Of a stretch of 64,000 nt of DNA, positions 35,223-43,843 are shown piece after piece. This DNA comes from Flagellimonas algicola (GTDB lineage: Bacteria; Bacteroidota; Bacteroidia; Flavobacteriales; Flavobacteriaceae). The notes beneath the pieces are model-generated. The model was not told the DNA's origin and did no database searches. It saw only the letters and a list, made by a program, of their open reading frames with translations. Numbering within the stretch: the stretch's first letter is position 1; each line of letters starts with the position of its first letter. Made by a program: the position numbers and the translations under genes. Location of the stretch: positions 1,484,657-1,548,656 of the forward strand of contig NZ_VCNI01000001.1 in the NCBI RefSeq assembly GCF_005937185.1, read 5' to 3'.

Positions 35223-36170
35223 TTACTGAAGTCCACGACCCATTTTTTGCAATTGTCCCGTGGATTTATACTCCTTGGCCAGCTTGTCCAGCACCCCGTT
35301 TATAAAAATGCTGCTCTTGGGCGTGGAGTATTCCTTGGCCACCTCCAAATATTCATTTAAGGTTACTTTTTCCGGTATCGACGAAAAATTAAGCAGTTCA
35401 CAAATGGCCATTTTCAGAATAATGGAATCTATTTCCGCAATTCTATCATTGTCCCAATTTGGGGTTTTGCCTTCAATCTCCTTTTCCCATTTGGCATCGT
35501 TCAATAAGGTCTTGGTCAAAAGATCATTGGCATATATCATATCCTGTTGGTCCTTGAGCAAAGAGGGTAAAAAGAAGCGCTCATTGGAATTGGCAGAGGC
35601 CTTTTTCAGTTTTTTTACCAGATATGTATTCACTATAGGAATGTCATCTACCCAGGTGAGTTTGTCATCCTCAAAATACTCATAGATTTTCTCGTTTGGT
35701 GCGATGATTTCCTTGAACAACTGAATAATGACTTCCTTATCCTGTTCATATCCATTGGCAGTATCCGCCATATAGGTTTTGTAAATATCACTGCCCAAAA
35801 TTTCCTTATGGATGATTTTTACATACTCCTCATTGAGGTACCAATTATTCAATTTTCTATTTGATAGTTCTTGCTGAAGCTGTTTGTTGGAAGCAATCTG
35901 GACCAACAACTGATTCTTGATAAACTTCTCCGGATTTGGATATCCGTCCTCCTCAGAAGCCAGGTACTTCTTGGATGCGTGTTGCACATGTTTCTCGGCC
36001 AAGCGGTGCAGTTCTACCAACAGACTCAATACCAATAAATAGAGCACATACATGTTCTCTATACTTATTTTTAAAAATTTTTGCTGCTTCTCCAAGGAGT
36101 CATCCTTGGACTGGATCAATGCGTATATGCACTGCATTACCTTAACTCTGATGTGCCTTCTGGTCAGCAT
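35223..36170 (-). CDS. nusB: Transcription antitermination factor NusB, long Bacteroidota form
   Basis: 315 residues, about twice the length of E. coli NusB. It starts LTRRHIRVKVMQCIYAL, the family N terminus, then a helical insertion of about 150 residues, and ends with the core NusB helices (WDNDRIAEIDSIILKMAICELL, PEKVTLNEYLEVAKEYSTPKSSIFINGVLDKLAKE). NusB with NusE/S10 binds BoxA and aids rRNA antitermination. The long form is normal in this phylum. Its promoter has a TACTTTTG -7 box. Confidence 0.95.
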   Translation of the reverse strand: MLTRRHIRVKVMQCIYALIQSKDDSLEKQQKFLKISIENMYVLYLLVLSLLVELHRLAEKHVQHASKKYLASEEDGYPNPEKFIKNQLLVQIASNKQLQQELSNRKLNNWYLNEEYVKIIHKEILGSDIYKTYMADTANGYEQDKEVIIQLFKEIIAPNEKIYEYFEDDKLTWVDDIPIVNTYLVKKLKKASANSNERFFLPSLLKDQQDMIYANDLLTKTLLNDAKWEKEIEGKTPNWDNDRIAEIDSIILKMAICELLNFSSIPEKVTLNEYLEVAKEYSTPKSSIFINGVLDKLAKEYKSTGQLQKMGRGLQ

Positions 36171-36210
36171 TTTTAAAGAACTTTATAGTGTTTTGTTGGC
36201 ATTCACTGCG

Positions 36211-36218
36211 CAAAAGTA
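36211..36218 (-). promoter_or_regulatory. -7 box of the nusB operon
   Basis: Minus-strand TACTTTTG, 40 bases before the nusB ATG; a TTG lies 24 bases further upstream. Good match to the Bacteroidota consensus. Confidence 0.55.
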
Positions 36219-36293
36219 ATCTTATATTTTCATCCAGCCTACCAAAGTTGTTTTCTTATCAGTTTTATAACATTTACTTTGTGGCTTATCGGC

Positions 36294-36301
36294 TATATTT
36301 G
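36294..36301 (+). promoter_or_regulatory. -7 box of the MsbA-like exporter gene
   Basis: TATATTTG, 37 bases before ATG 36339. The spacing to an upstream TTG (36279) is only 12 bases. Confidence 0.45.
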
Positions 36302-36338
36302 CTGAATTGTCATTAAATAAACCACCGCAATCCCTCCT

Positions 36339-38090
36339 ATGAAGGAACTCAAACACCTTAATAAATACTTCAAAAAATATTGGTTTAAGCTACTCATTGG
36401 GATTATCATCACCATAATAGCCCGGGTGTTTTCACTGATAATGCCGTCTTATGTGAACAAGTCCATACAGGCCGTTGAAGCGTTTGTGGGGAATACCCTT
36501 TCCAAAGGGGAGGCCAAAGAAATTCTTTTTGGGTACATCCTCATCATTATTGGGGCCGCCCTGCTATCGGGATTGTTTACGTTCTTAATGCGGCAGACCA
36601 TCATTAATGTCTCACGTTATATCGAATACGATTTAAAAAACGAAGTTTTTGACCACTACCAACTGCTCAGTTTAAGTTTTTACAAAAGAAATAGGATTGG
36701 GGACCTCATGAACCGTATCAGTGAGGATATCAACCAGGTTCGTATGTATGTAGGTCCGGCCATTATGTACGGAATGAACACCCTAACCATGTTTGTGTGC
36801 ATTATTCCCCTCATGTTTATCAAAGCGCCCACCCTTGCGGCCTACACCTTGATACCACTGCCCATTTTGTCCGTATTGATTTATCAAATCAGTAAAATCA
36901 TTCACAAACGGAGCACCAAGGTGCAGGAATTTTTGAGCACGCTATCCACTTTTACCCAGGAATCTTTTTCAGGCGTTGCAGTGATCAAAGCGTATGGCTT
37001 GGAGCCTAAAATTAATACTGAATTAGAGGCACTTGCTTTGGAAGGAAAAAATACCAGTATGGACCTTGCCAAGGTCAATGCTTGGTTCTTTCCTTTAATG
37101 ATTTTGCTTATTGGTATCAGCAATGTTTTTGTAATCTACATTGGCGGGAAGCAATATATAGATGGCGAAATTGCCTCAATAGGTATTATTGCGGAGTTCA
37201 TTCTCTATGTAAACATGCTTACTTGGCCTGTGGCCATTGTGGGATGGCTTACCTCCATCATTCAAAGAGCTGAAGCCTCTCAAAAAAGGATCAATGAATT
37301 TTTGTTGGAAGAACCCTCCATCAAGAATGAAGTTACGGAACCTACCCCCGTTACCGGAGGTATCGAATTCAAAAACGTAACCTTTACCTATGAGGACACC
37401 AACATTACGGCCCTCAATAACATTTCGTTTACCATCAAACCAGGCGAGACCGTAGCCTTCTTGGGAAAAACGGGTTCGGGCAAATCCACCATTTTGGATT
37501 TAGTTGCTCGATTATATGATACAAGTTCCGGTCAGATATTGGTAGACGGAAAGCCTGTGAAGGAATTCAATCTGGACAGCCTAAGAAGTAGCATAGGAGC
37601 TGTGCCACAAGATGCTTTCCTATTCTCGGACACCATAGAAAACAATATCCGGTTCGGAGATGAACATGCCTCCTTTGACGAAATTGTAAACGTTGCCAAA
37701 AAAGCCGTGGTGCATGACAACATTGAAGGCTTTACCAAAAAATACGATACAATTCTTGGGGAACGCGGTATCACCTTGAGCGGGGGACAAAAACAACGGG
37801 TTTCCATAGCAAGGGCCCTATTGAAAGACCCTCAAATTTACCTTTTTGACGATTGCTTATCTGCTGTTGACACCGAAACCGAAGAGGAAATATTGAACAA
37901 CTTGAAACAGGTCTCGCAAAATAAAACCACCTTAATTGTGAGCCACAGAGTATCCTCTGCCAAGAATGCGGATAAGATCATTGTATTGGAAAATGGTTCC
38001 ATAATTCAAGAAGGTACTCATGCCCAATTGAACAATATTGAGGGTTACTATAAAGAACTGTATCTGAACCAACTCTCTGAGAAAGAATAG
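36339..38090 (+). CDS. ABC exporter with fused membrane and ATPase domains (MsbA/LmrA-like)
   Basis: 583 residues. N-terminal six-helix exporter domain (about 1-320), then the ATPase: Walker A LGKTGSGKST, Q-loop VPQDAFLF, signature LSGGQKQRVSIARALL, Walker B IYLFDDCLSAVD, H-loop IVSHRVSS. Walker B ends FDDCL rather than the common LDEPTS, with Asp in place of the catalytic Glu, as often seen in one half of heterodimeric exporters. It stands alone, so homodimer or a distant partner is possible. Substrate could be lipid or drug. Confidence 0.92.
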   Translation: MKELKHLNKYFKKYWFKLLIGIIITIIARVFSLIMPSYVNKSIQAVEAFVGNTLSKGEAKEILFGYILIIIGAALLSGLFTFLMRQTIINVSRYIEYDLKNEVFDHYQLLSLSFYKRNRIGDLMNRISEDINQVRMYVGPAIMYGMNTLTMFVCIIPLMFIKAPTLAAYTLIPLPILSVLIYQISKIIHKRSTKVQEFLSTLSTFTQESFSGVAVIKAYGLEPKINTELEALALEGKNTSMDLAKVNAWFFPLMILLIGISNVFVIYIGGKQYIDGEIASIGIIAEFILYVNMLTWPVAIVGWLTSIIQRAEASQKRINEFLLEEPSIKNEVTEPTPVTGGIEFKNVTFTYEDTNITALNNISFTIKPGETVAFLGKTGSGKSTILDLVARLYDTSSGQILVDGKPVKEFNLDSLRSSIGAVPQDAFLFSDTIENNIRFGDEHASFDEIVNVAKKAVVHDNIEGFTKKYDTILGERGITLSGGQKQRVSIARALLKDPQIYLFDDCLSAVDTETEEEILNNLKQVSQNKTTLIVSHRVSSAKNADKIIVLENGSIIQEGTHAQLNNIEGYYKELYLNQLSEKE

Positions 38091-38168
38091 GAAAAAAGTT
38101 GCTGGATTAGCTTTTTTTTTACATTTTTGGTAGAATTATTCACTATTGCACTAAACACATTTGACCAC

Positions 38169-38540
38169 ATGAGGGATAAAGATATTATGGATCAGGAAGA
38201 GATATATTCCAAAGTCCTAAGAGCCGGCAGAAGAACTTATTTCTTTGACGTACGAAGCACCAAGGCCGGGGATTATTATCTAACCATTACAGAAAGCAAA
38301 AAGTTTACGCATGATGATGGTTCTTTCCATTACAAAAAGCACAAAATTTATCTGTATAAGGAAGATTTTACCGCATTCAGGGAAATTATGGAAGAAATGA
38401 TGGATTACATCATTGACGAAAAAGGACTAGAAGTTATTTCGGAACGACATCAAAAAGATTTTAAGAAGGAAGAGGAAAACGGGGTCAGTGAAAATGGAGC
38501 AGCAGAAAACTTTACAGATGTCGACTTTGATGACATCTAA
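38169..38540 (+). CDS. PUR domain (DUF3276) nucleic-acid-binding protein
   Basis: 123 residues from ATG 38169. IYSKVLRAGRRTYFFDVRSTKAGDYYLTITESKK is the PUR-alpha repeat fold known from DUF3276 proteins of Bacteroidota and Borrelia, followed by FREIMEEMMDYI helix and an acidic tail (ENFTDVDFDDI). Such proteins bind single-stranded DNA or RNA as dimers. I prefer ATG 38169 to the TTG-started extension at 38127, which would add an unrelated hydrophobic stretch. It lies 78 bases after the exporter gene. Confidence 0.87.
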   Translation: MRDKDIMDQEEIYSKVLRAGRRTYFFDVRSTKAGDYYLTITESKKFTHDDGSFHYKKHKIYLYKEDFTAFREIMEEMMDYIIDEKGLEVISERHQKDFKKEEENGVSENGAAENFTDVDFDDI

Positions 38541-38562
38541 CCTTTTCTTTTAAAAAAAGCTT

Positions 38563-38591
38563 AAAACGGTCTGCACAATGCAGGCCGTTTT
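38563..38591 (+). terminator. Terminator of the PUR-domain gene
   Basis: AAAACGG-T-CTGCA pairs with TGCAG-G-CCGTTTT around a CAA loop, followed by TTATTTTTA. It begins 23 bases after the stop. Confidence 0.9.
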
Positions 38592-38626
38592 TTATTTTTA
38601 GCATCGACTAATTCAAATACGTTCCT

Positions 38627-41146
38627 ATGAAACATTTCAACTTCCTGCTTTTGATATTGTTGGGCCTTAACCTTACCGCACAAAATGTAACCCTGGACTA
38701 CTACTTGCCAGATAACCTAAATTACGATCCCAGCATCCCAAAACCGGCCGATGTGATTGGCCACGAAGTTGGCGAATGGCATGTGACCCATGATAAATTA
38801 GTGTTCTACATGCAGCAACTGGCAGCAGCCAGTGACAGAATTACGTTGGAAGATCGTGGGAAGACCTTTGAAGGCCGTCCCATATTGCTACTTACCGTTA
38901 CGTCTCCTAAAAACCATCAGAATATTGAATCCATAAGAGAGCAACACCTTGAGTTGTCCAATGGTATCGGCAATACAAATAATTCAGAAATGCCCGTGGT
39001 GGTCTACCAAGGATTTTCCATCCATGGCAACGAGCCTAGTGGTTCCAATGCTGCGTTGGCCTATGCTTACTATTTGGCTGCTGCTCAAGGACCGGAATTT
39101 GAAGCCATGTTGAATGATATGGTTATTTTATTGGATCCCAGTTTTAACCCAGATGGGTTGCAGCGTTTTGCTTACTGGGCCAATACCAACAAGAGCATCA
39201 ATCTAAACCCTGATACCAACGAAAGGGAGTACCATGAAGTTTGGCCTGGAGGGCGCACCAACCACTATTGGTTTGATATGAACCGGGACTGGCTTCCGGT
39301 CCAACTTCCAGAAAGTAGGGCGAGGATTGCATCATTTCATCAATGGCTTCCCAACATCCTTACGGACCACCACGAAATGGGCACCAATTCCACCTTCTTT
39401 TTTCAGCCCGGAGAACCTTCTAGGGTTAACCCATTGACTCCGCATATCAATCAGGATTTGACACGCGAAATAGGAACATACCATGCCAAGGCCTTGGATA
39501 AAATTGGTTCGCTGTATTATTCCGAAGAAAACTATGACGATTATTATTATGGTAAAGGTTCAACCTTCCCAGATGTGAACGGAAGTATAGGCATCTTGTT
39601 TGAACAGGGAAGTTCTCGAGGACATATCCAAGAGAGTGAAAATGGAATTTTAACCTTCCCCTTTACCATTCGAAACCAGTTTACCACCGCTTTGTCCACC
39701 ATAGAAGCGGCCAAAAACATGCGCACCAAACTGTTGGATTACCAGCAAAAGTTTTATGCGGATATGAAAACCGAAGTAGGACGGAGCAGAACCAAGGCCA
39801 TTGTATTTGGGGACAGTAAAGATGCAGCCAAAACGCATCATTTGGCGGAGATTTTGAACAGACATCAAATCAAATTCCATGAATTGGCCAATGATGTGAC
39901 CATCTCTGGAAAGCAATATAAAAAGGGAGCGAGTTATGTGGTTCCGATGAACCAAAAGAACCCAAAATTGATTCAGGCCATGTTTGAAAAACGAACCACA
40001 TTTAAGGATAGCTTGTTCTACGATGTGTCGGCTTGGACCTTTCCCTTGGCATTCAACGTGGATTATGCTAATCTAAGCACCCTGTCCAATGCAGGCGCTG
40101 AGGTTACCGATTTTCAGGCTCCAAAAGGAGGTGTAAATCAGAAAAGCAATTACGCCTATCTATTTGAATGGCATGAATACTATACCCCCAAGGCATTGAA
40201 TCAGATTACGAGCAAGGGATTACGAGCTAAAGTGGCCAAATCACCATTCACTTTGGAAGGCAAAACCTATGATTATGGTACCATCATGGTTCCGGTTCAA
40301 AACCAGAAGTTGGATGCGGACCAGCTGTACAATTTCTTAAACAAAGTTGCTCAAGAAAGTCAAATACAGCTAACTGCGGTTTCAACTGGGCTTACCCGGG
40401 GTATCGATTTGGGCAGCAATGATTTTGACCCGATTAAAAAACAGAAAGTCGCCATTTTGGTGGGTGATGGGGTGCGCTCTTACGATGCCGGCGAGGTTTG
40501 GCACCTGTTCGATACCCGCTATGAGATGAAAATCACCAAATTGGATACCCGTGATTTTGACGACGTAGACTTGGACCGATATACCGACCTTATCCTGCCT
40601 AGCGGTTGGAGCAGCAATCTCCTTAACAAAGAAGGAGCCGATAAAATCAAGGCCTGGGTAAAAAGTGGAGGAACCGTCATAGGATATCGAACTGCTGTGG
40701 ACTGGTTTAAAAAGAATGAATTTATCAAGGTAGATGCTAAAAAGGACACTTTGGTGGCCACGAACGTCCCCTTTGACCAAAAAAACGATTTTACCGGTGC
40801 CCAGGTAACGGGCGGAGCCATTTTTGAGGCCAAACAGGACCGCTCCCATCCCATCAATTACGGATATAAGAACGACCGTTTGGCTCTGTTCCGTAATACC
40901 AATATCTATCTAAAGCCTGAAAAAAACAGTTATGACAACCCCATTCAGTACACCAATGATCCTTTGTTGAGCGGCTATATTTCGGAAGAAAATGCGGAGT
41001 TGATAAAGAACAGTGTGCCCTTTAAAGTAAAAAGACTGGGCAAGGGTCGAGTAATCTTGTTTACAGACAATACTAACTTTAGGGCTTTTTGGTACGGCAC
41101 CAACAAACTGTTGATGAATGCCATTTTCTTTGGGCAGATGATGTAA
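38627..41146 (+). CDS. Secreted M14-family zinc carboxypeptidase
   Basis: 839 residues with signal peptide FNFLLLILLGLNLTAQ. The M14 domain (about 45-390) shows GFSIHGNEPSGSN (HxxE zinc site), LDPSFNPDGLQRF, FDMNRDWLP, DHHEMGTNSTFFF with the third zinc His, and ILFEQGSSRG with the catalytic Glu. The C-terminal part has a glutamine-amidotransferase-like domain from about residue 605 (KVAILVGDGVRSYDAGEVWHLFD, YTDLILPSGWSSNLL). This two-domain architecture is common in marine Bacteroidota. It probably degrades peptides in the periplasm or outside; no T9SS C-terminal signal is evident. Confidence 0.92.
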   Translation: MKHFNFLLLILLGLNLTAQNVTLDYYLPDNLNYDPSIPKPADVIGHEVGEWHVTHDKLVFYMQQLAAASDRITLEDRGKTFEGRPILLLTVTSPKNHQNIESIREQHLELSNGIGNTNNSEMPVVVYQGFSIHGNEPSGSNAALAYAYYLAAAQGPEFEAMLNDMVILLDPSFNPDGLQRFAYWANTNKSINLNPDTNEREYHEVWPGGRTNHYWFDMNRDWLPVQLPESRARIASFHQWLPNILTDHHEMGTNSTFFFQPGEPSRVNPLTPHINQDLTREIGTYHAKALDKIGSLYYSEENYDDYYYGKGSTFPDVNGSIGILFEQGSSRGHIQESENGILTFPFTIRNQFTTALSTIEAAKNMRTKLLDYQQKFYADMKTEVGRSRTKAIVFGDSKDAAKTHHLAEILNRHQIKFHELANDVTISGKQYKKGASYVVPMNQKNPKLIQAMFEKRTTFKDSLFYDVSAWTFPLAFNVDYANLSTLSNAGAEVTDFQAPKGGVNQKSNYAYLFEWHEYYTPKALNQITSKGLRAKVAKSPFTLEGKTYDYGTIMVPVQNQKLDADQLYNFLNKVAQESQIQLTAVSTGLTRGIDLGSNDFDPIKKQKVAILVGDGVRSYDAGEVWHLFDTRYEMKITKLDTRDFDDVDLDRYTDLILPSGWSSNLLNKEGADKIKAWVKSGGTVIGYRTAVDWFKKNEFIKVDAKKDTLVATNVPFDQKNDFTGAQVTGGAIFEAKQDRSHPINYGYKNDRLALFRNTNIYLKPEKNSYDNPIQYTNDPLLSGYISEENAELIKNSVPFKVKRLGKGRVILFTDNTNFRAFWYGTNKLLMNAIFFGQMM

Positions 41147-41167
41147 GTTCGAATATGAGTTTTAAAG

Positions 41168-41203
41168 GTTGAATGTTGGGTTTGCACCAATTTAGCATTC
41201 AAC
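41168..41203 (+). terminator. Inverted repeat after the M14 peptidase gene
   Basis: GTTGAATG (41168-41175) and CATTCAAC (41196-41203) form an 8-base stem, 22 bases past the stop, followed by ATTAATTAAT. It may act as a weak terminator. The 3' part AATTTAGCATTCAAC also occurs at 19223-19237. Confidence 0.45.
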
Positions 41204-41402
41204 ATTAATTAATGAGCCAGAGAAAAGGTACATATTTTGAACTCCTTAAAAAAAGCCTGCATAGACGCCCGTCACAAAATTGACCGGTATGCCAATATCG
41301 AATCCGAACTTGATTAGCTATCTGAGTAACCACAACAGTTAAAGCATGTGGCAAAGTAGATTAAGGAGATTGGTACGCTTTGATTCAAAATATTTCAGTA
41401 AA

Positions 41403-41431
41403 TTGAACCAATATTATTAATTTTGGTTCAA
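41403..41431. promoter_or_regulatory. Operator of the parDE module
   Basis: TTGAACCAA (41403-41411) and TTGGTTCAA (41423-41431) form a perfect 9-base inverted repeat with an 11-base AT-only spacer, ending one base before the antitoxin ATG. Ribbon-helix-helix antitoxins such as ParD bind repeats of this kind to repress their own operon. A TACGCTTTG, a -7 box with one extra base, lies at 41374-41382. Confidence 0.75.
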
Positions 41432-41432
41432 A

Positions 41433-41681
41433 ATGGCGGTAATTAGAAAATCGATCACCTTTACCCAACAACAGGATGCGTATATCAAAAGCCTTATAGA
41501 ACAAGGGTTTTATACCAATGATAGTGAGTACATTAGGGACATCATTAGAAAAGATCAAGAGCATAGAAGGCAAATCATTGATTTAAATGATATGCTGGTC
41601 GAAGGGATGGAGAGCGGTCCCACCGATGCAACCATAGAAAGTATTTGGGATGAGGCAATAAAGGAGCATAATGCCAAGTGA
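41433..41681 (+). CDS. parD: ParD-type antitoxin
   Basis: 82 residues. Ribbon-helix-helix N terminus: RKSITFTQQQDAYIKSLIEQGFYTNDSEYIRDIIRKDQ, where KSITFT is the DNA-binding strand and YTNDSEYIRD the conserved helix start. The C-terminal part (about 50-82) would wrap the toxin. Binds and neutralises ParE and represses the operon through the inverted repeat just upstream. It overlaps the toxin gene by 11 bases. Confidence 0.93.
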   Translation: MAVIRKSITFTQQQDAYIKSLIEQGFYTNDSEYIRDIIRKDQEHRRQIIDLNDMLVEGMESGPTDATIESIWDEAIKEHNAK

Positions 41682-41973
41682 CAAGTATGTAATTAGCTTA
41701 AAGGCAAAAGCAGATCTCAAAATAATTGCCAAGTTCACCATTGAAAAATTTGGCAGGAGTCAATCCCTGAAATACGCACAGGGACTAAAGCGCATGCTCC
41801 AAGATTTAAGCAATAATCCAGATTTAGGCAAAAGATATGTTCCCGTAAAAAATCAGATGTTGCTGCGTTACCGATACAAAGCCCATGTAATATTCTATCA
41901 TCCAATTTCAGAGGGTATTTTCATTGTCAGGGTATTAGGTGGGAGGATGGATTTTTTGAGACACCTGATGTAA
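41671..41973 (+). CDS. parE: ParE-type toxin (RelE/ParE fold)
   Basis: 100 residues. VISLKAKADLKIIAKFTIEKFGRSQSLKYAQGLKRMLQDLSNNPDLGKRY is the typical two-helix start of ParE toxins, and LLRYRYKAHVIFYHPISEGIFIVRVLGGRMDFLRHL the closing sheet with the ARG/HRxMD-like end. ParE toxins target DNA gyrase; whether this one does is not shown. Full length, with no sign of decay. Confidence 0.93.
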   Translation: MPSDKYVISLKAKADLKIIAKFTIEKFGRSQSLKYAQGLKRMLQDLSNNPDLGKRYVPVKNQMLLRYRYKAHVIFYHPISEGIFIVRVLGGRMDFLRHLM

Positions 41974-42069
41974 AAGCTGATTTGGAATAATATCCATCAA
42001 ATAGGAGCCAAAAATTGACAAGAATAATTATTTTAAATTGTTATTTCACACTTCATTTCAACTAACAAA

Positions 42070-42615
42070 ATGAAAAACAAAAACAGCGTATTTATTGGTG
42101 CCAGTCTTGATGGCTATATAGCCGATAAAAATGGCGGATTGGAATGGCTGGATATGATTCCAAATCCCGATAACGAAAGTTTGGGGTATTTTGAATTTAC
42201 CGAAAACATTGATGCCCTGGTTATGGGGCGTACCACCTTTGAAACTGTTCTTGGATTTGATGTGGATTGGCCCTACACTAAACCTGTTTTTGTATTGAGC
42301 AATTCCTTAAACACCATTCCAAAGAGTCACGAAGGCAAGGCATTTTTGGTAAAAGGCACCTTGACCGAAGTACTGGAACACATCCATCAAAAAGGGTATC
42401 ATCGCCTTTATATTGATGGAGGAACAACCATCCAAAATTTCTTAAAAGAAGATCTAATAGATGAGATGATCATTACCACCATTCCCATTTTACTGGGTGG
42501 TGGATATCCCTTGTTTGCGGAACTTCCCAAAGTGTTGGAATTTGAGCTGGCGGGGTCCAAAGTTTATCTGAATCAGTTGACTAGTCGGCATTATGTACGC
42601 AAACGGATTGATTGA
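42070..42615 (+). CDS. Dihydrofolate reductase-fold (RibD C-terminal) protein
   Basis: 181 residues. FIGASLDGYIADKNGGLEWL at the start, ALVMGRTTFETVLGF and a C-terminal YIDGGTTIQNFLKEDLIDEMIITTIPILLGGGYPLF follow the RibD C-terminal domain family (PF01872), NADPH-dependent reductases related to dihydrofolate reductase. Usually annotated as dihydrofolate reductase family protein; the true substrate is not known. Monocistronic, ATG 42070 after TAACAAA. Confidence 0.9.
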   Translation: MKNKNSVFIGASLDGYIADKNGGLEWLDMIPNPDNESLGYFEFTENIDALVMGRTTFETVLGFDVDWPYTKPVFVLSNSLNTIPKSHEGKAFLVKGTLTEVLEHIHQKGYHRLYIDGGTTIQNFLKEDLIDEMIITTIPILLGGGYPLFAELPKVLEFELAGSKVYLNQLTSRHYVRKRID

Positions 42616-42758
42616 AACCCAACTTAGTAAAGAGGTAATTAAAATCACAAAGTTTAAACCAACGCTGTAATTTTGGCAACATTCCCTGTTGTTGTTTCAC
42701 TATCTTTAACTATCCCCCGCAATTTAAAAGATTTGAAAACCTCTTAGCAATTAGTGAA

Positions 42759-43772
42759 ATGCGGATTAAAACAACAAAATCAGTTCTTGTACTAATGGTT
42801 CTGACCATTGGCCTAACATCATCATTTGTTTCAAGCCATAAAAACTCTACCTTGACCCCTGGTCAAAATCAGGAATCCCTTTCTTTTAATACCGATGGTT
42901 TGTTCAATGCGGAACTCTTTGATTACATTTTTAGAGGTGAATTTGAAAGCGTGAAAATCACGCGCACTGACACCCAGTTTCTAATGATTTTTGAGCAGTA
43001 CCTTCGAACTTTTGGTAAACAATGCCCTAGTTCTTTGCCAACCAACAAAGTAGAAATCATGAATTGGGTCTGTGCTACGGAACAGGTGACCACCAACGGG
43101 TATGGGATTGAAACAGATAGGACATGTATTGAATGGACCACAGTTGGCTCTGGAATCTTCGCAAGGCCTGATCTGTACAAAGCCAAACTAAGCTTGGAGA
43201 GTCTGATGAGCAAAGATGTGTTTCGCAATGCAATAGCCATGGCAGCCGACCCCAACGCAATTGGCAATTCTGTAGATATGATTCACAAAGCCAATGGATT
43301 GCGCAACGACATGGCACAGCTATTCAGCTTAAACCGGTGCAATAACCCTGGAGTAAGGCGGTTTGAGGAAAACCTGAAAAGATTTGCCTCCAACCAGGAA
43401 TCCATCAGAATGAAAGGTACAAGTAAGTACACCGCTATGAAAGTATCTGGTGGCCCAACAGGACCACAGAATTTGTCAAGGCTGGTAGATGATCTCGTTG
43501 CAAACCATTCACAAACTTGGGCTTTCAATAGGTATGTACCCGGAAGCATTTCTGGTTTAGAAGTGTATTCCAAAGACAATCAAGGAAGACCCAAGGATTT
43601 AAAGGCCAACTATCGGTATAAAGGATTTGCAGGAAGCAGTGCAGGGTGGGTGCAGGTAACCTTTGAAAACGGATTGCCCAAGTGCATCTATTTCTTTGAC
43701 TTTCCACAAAACTGCAAAAGCCCAAACAGTAGTATTGTGGCATCTTATGCCCAAGGCAAGTACAAAAATTGA
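42759..43772 (+). CDS. Unrecognised exported protein with conserved-looking Cys residues
   Basis: 337 residues. N-terminal signal (SVLVLMVLTIGLTSSFVSS) and then a soluble protein with seven Cys, in KQCPSS, WVCATE, RTCIEW, NRCNNP and the pair PKCIYFFDFPQNCKSP, which could form disulfides outside the cytoplasm. The last ~60 residues (YRYKGFAGSSAGWVQVTFENGLPKC) look like a small separate beta domain. No family recognised, no T9SS end signal, no operon partner. Confidence 0.65.
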   Translation: MRIKTTKSVLVLMVLTIGLTSSFVSSHKNSTLTPGQNQESLSFNTDGLFNAELFDYIFRGEFESVKITRTDTQFLMIFEQYLRTFGKQCPSSLPTNKVEIMNWVCATEQVTTNGYGIETDRTCIEWTTVGSGIFARPDLYKAKLSLESLMSKDVFRNAIAMAADPNAIGNSVDMIHKANGLRNDMAQLFSLNRCNNPGVRRFEENLKRFASNQESIRMKGTSKYTAMKVSGGPTGPQNLSRLVDDLVANHSQTWAFNRYVPGSISGLEVYSKDNQGRPKDLKANYRYKGFAGSSAGWVQVTFENGLPKCIYFFDFPQNCKSPNSSIVASYAQGKYKN

Positions 43773-43843
43773 ATGGTTTCTGAAGTACCGTGCATCCCAA
43801 ATCGGACGATTTAGGATTTCCAATTGATCAAACCTCATTTTTT

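Noticed and set aside
41433-41973. Higher-order mobile island carrying parDE
   Set aside because: No integrase, att-like repeats or transposase are nearby; a short insertion of only the TA pair is all that could be argued.
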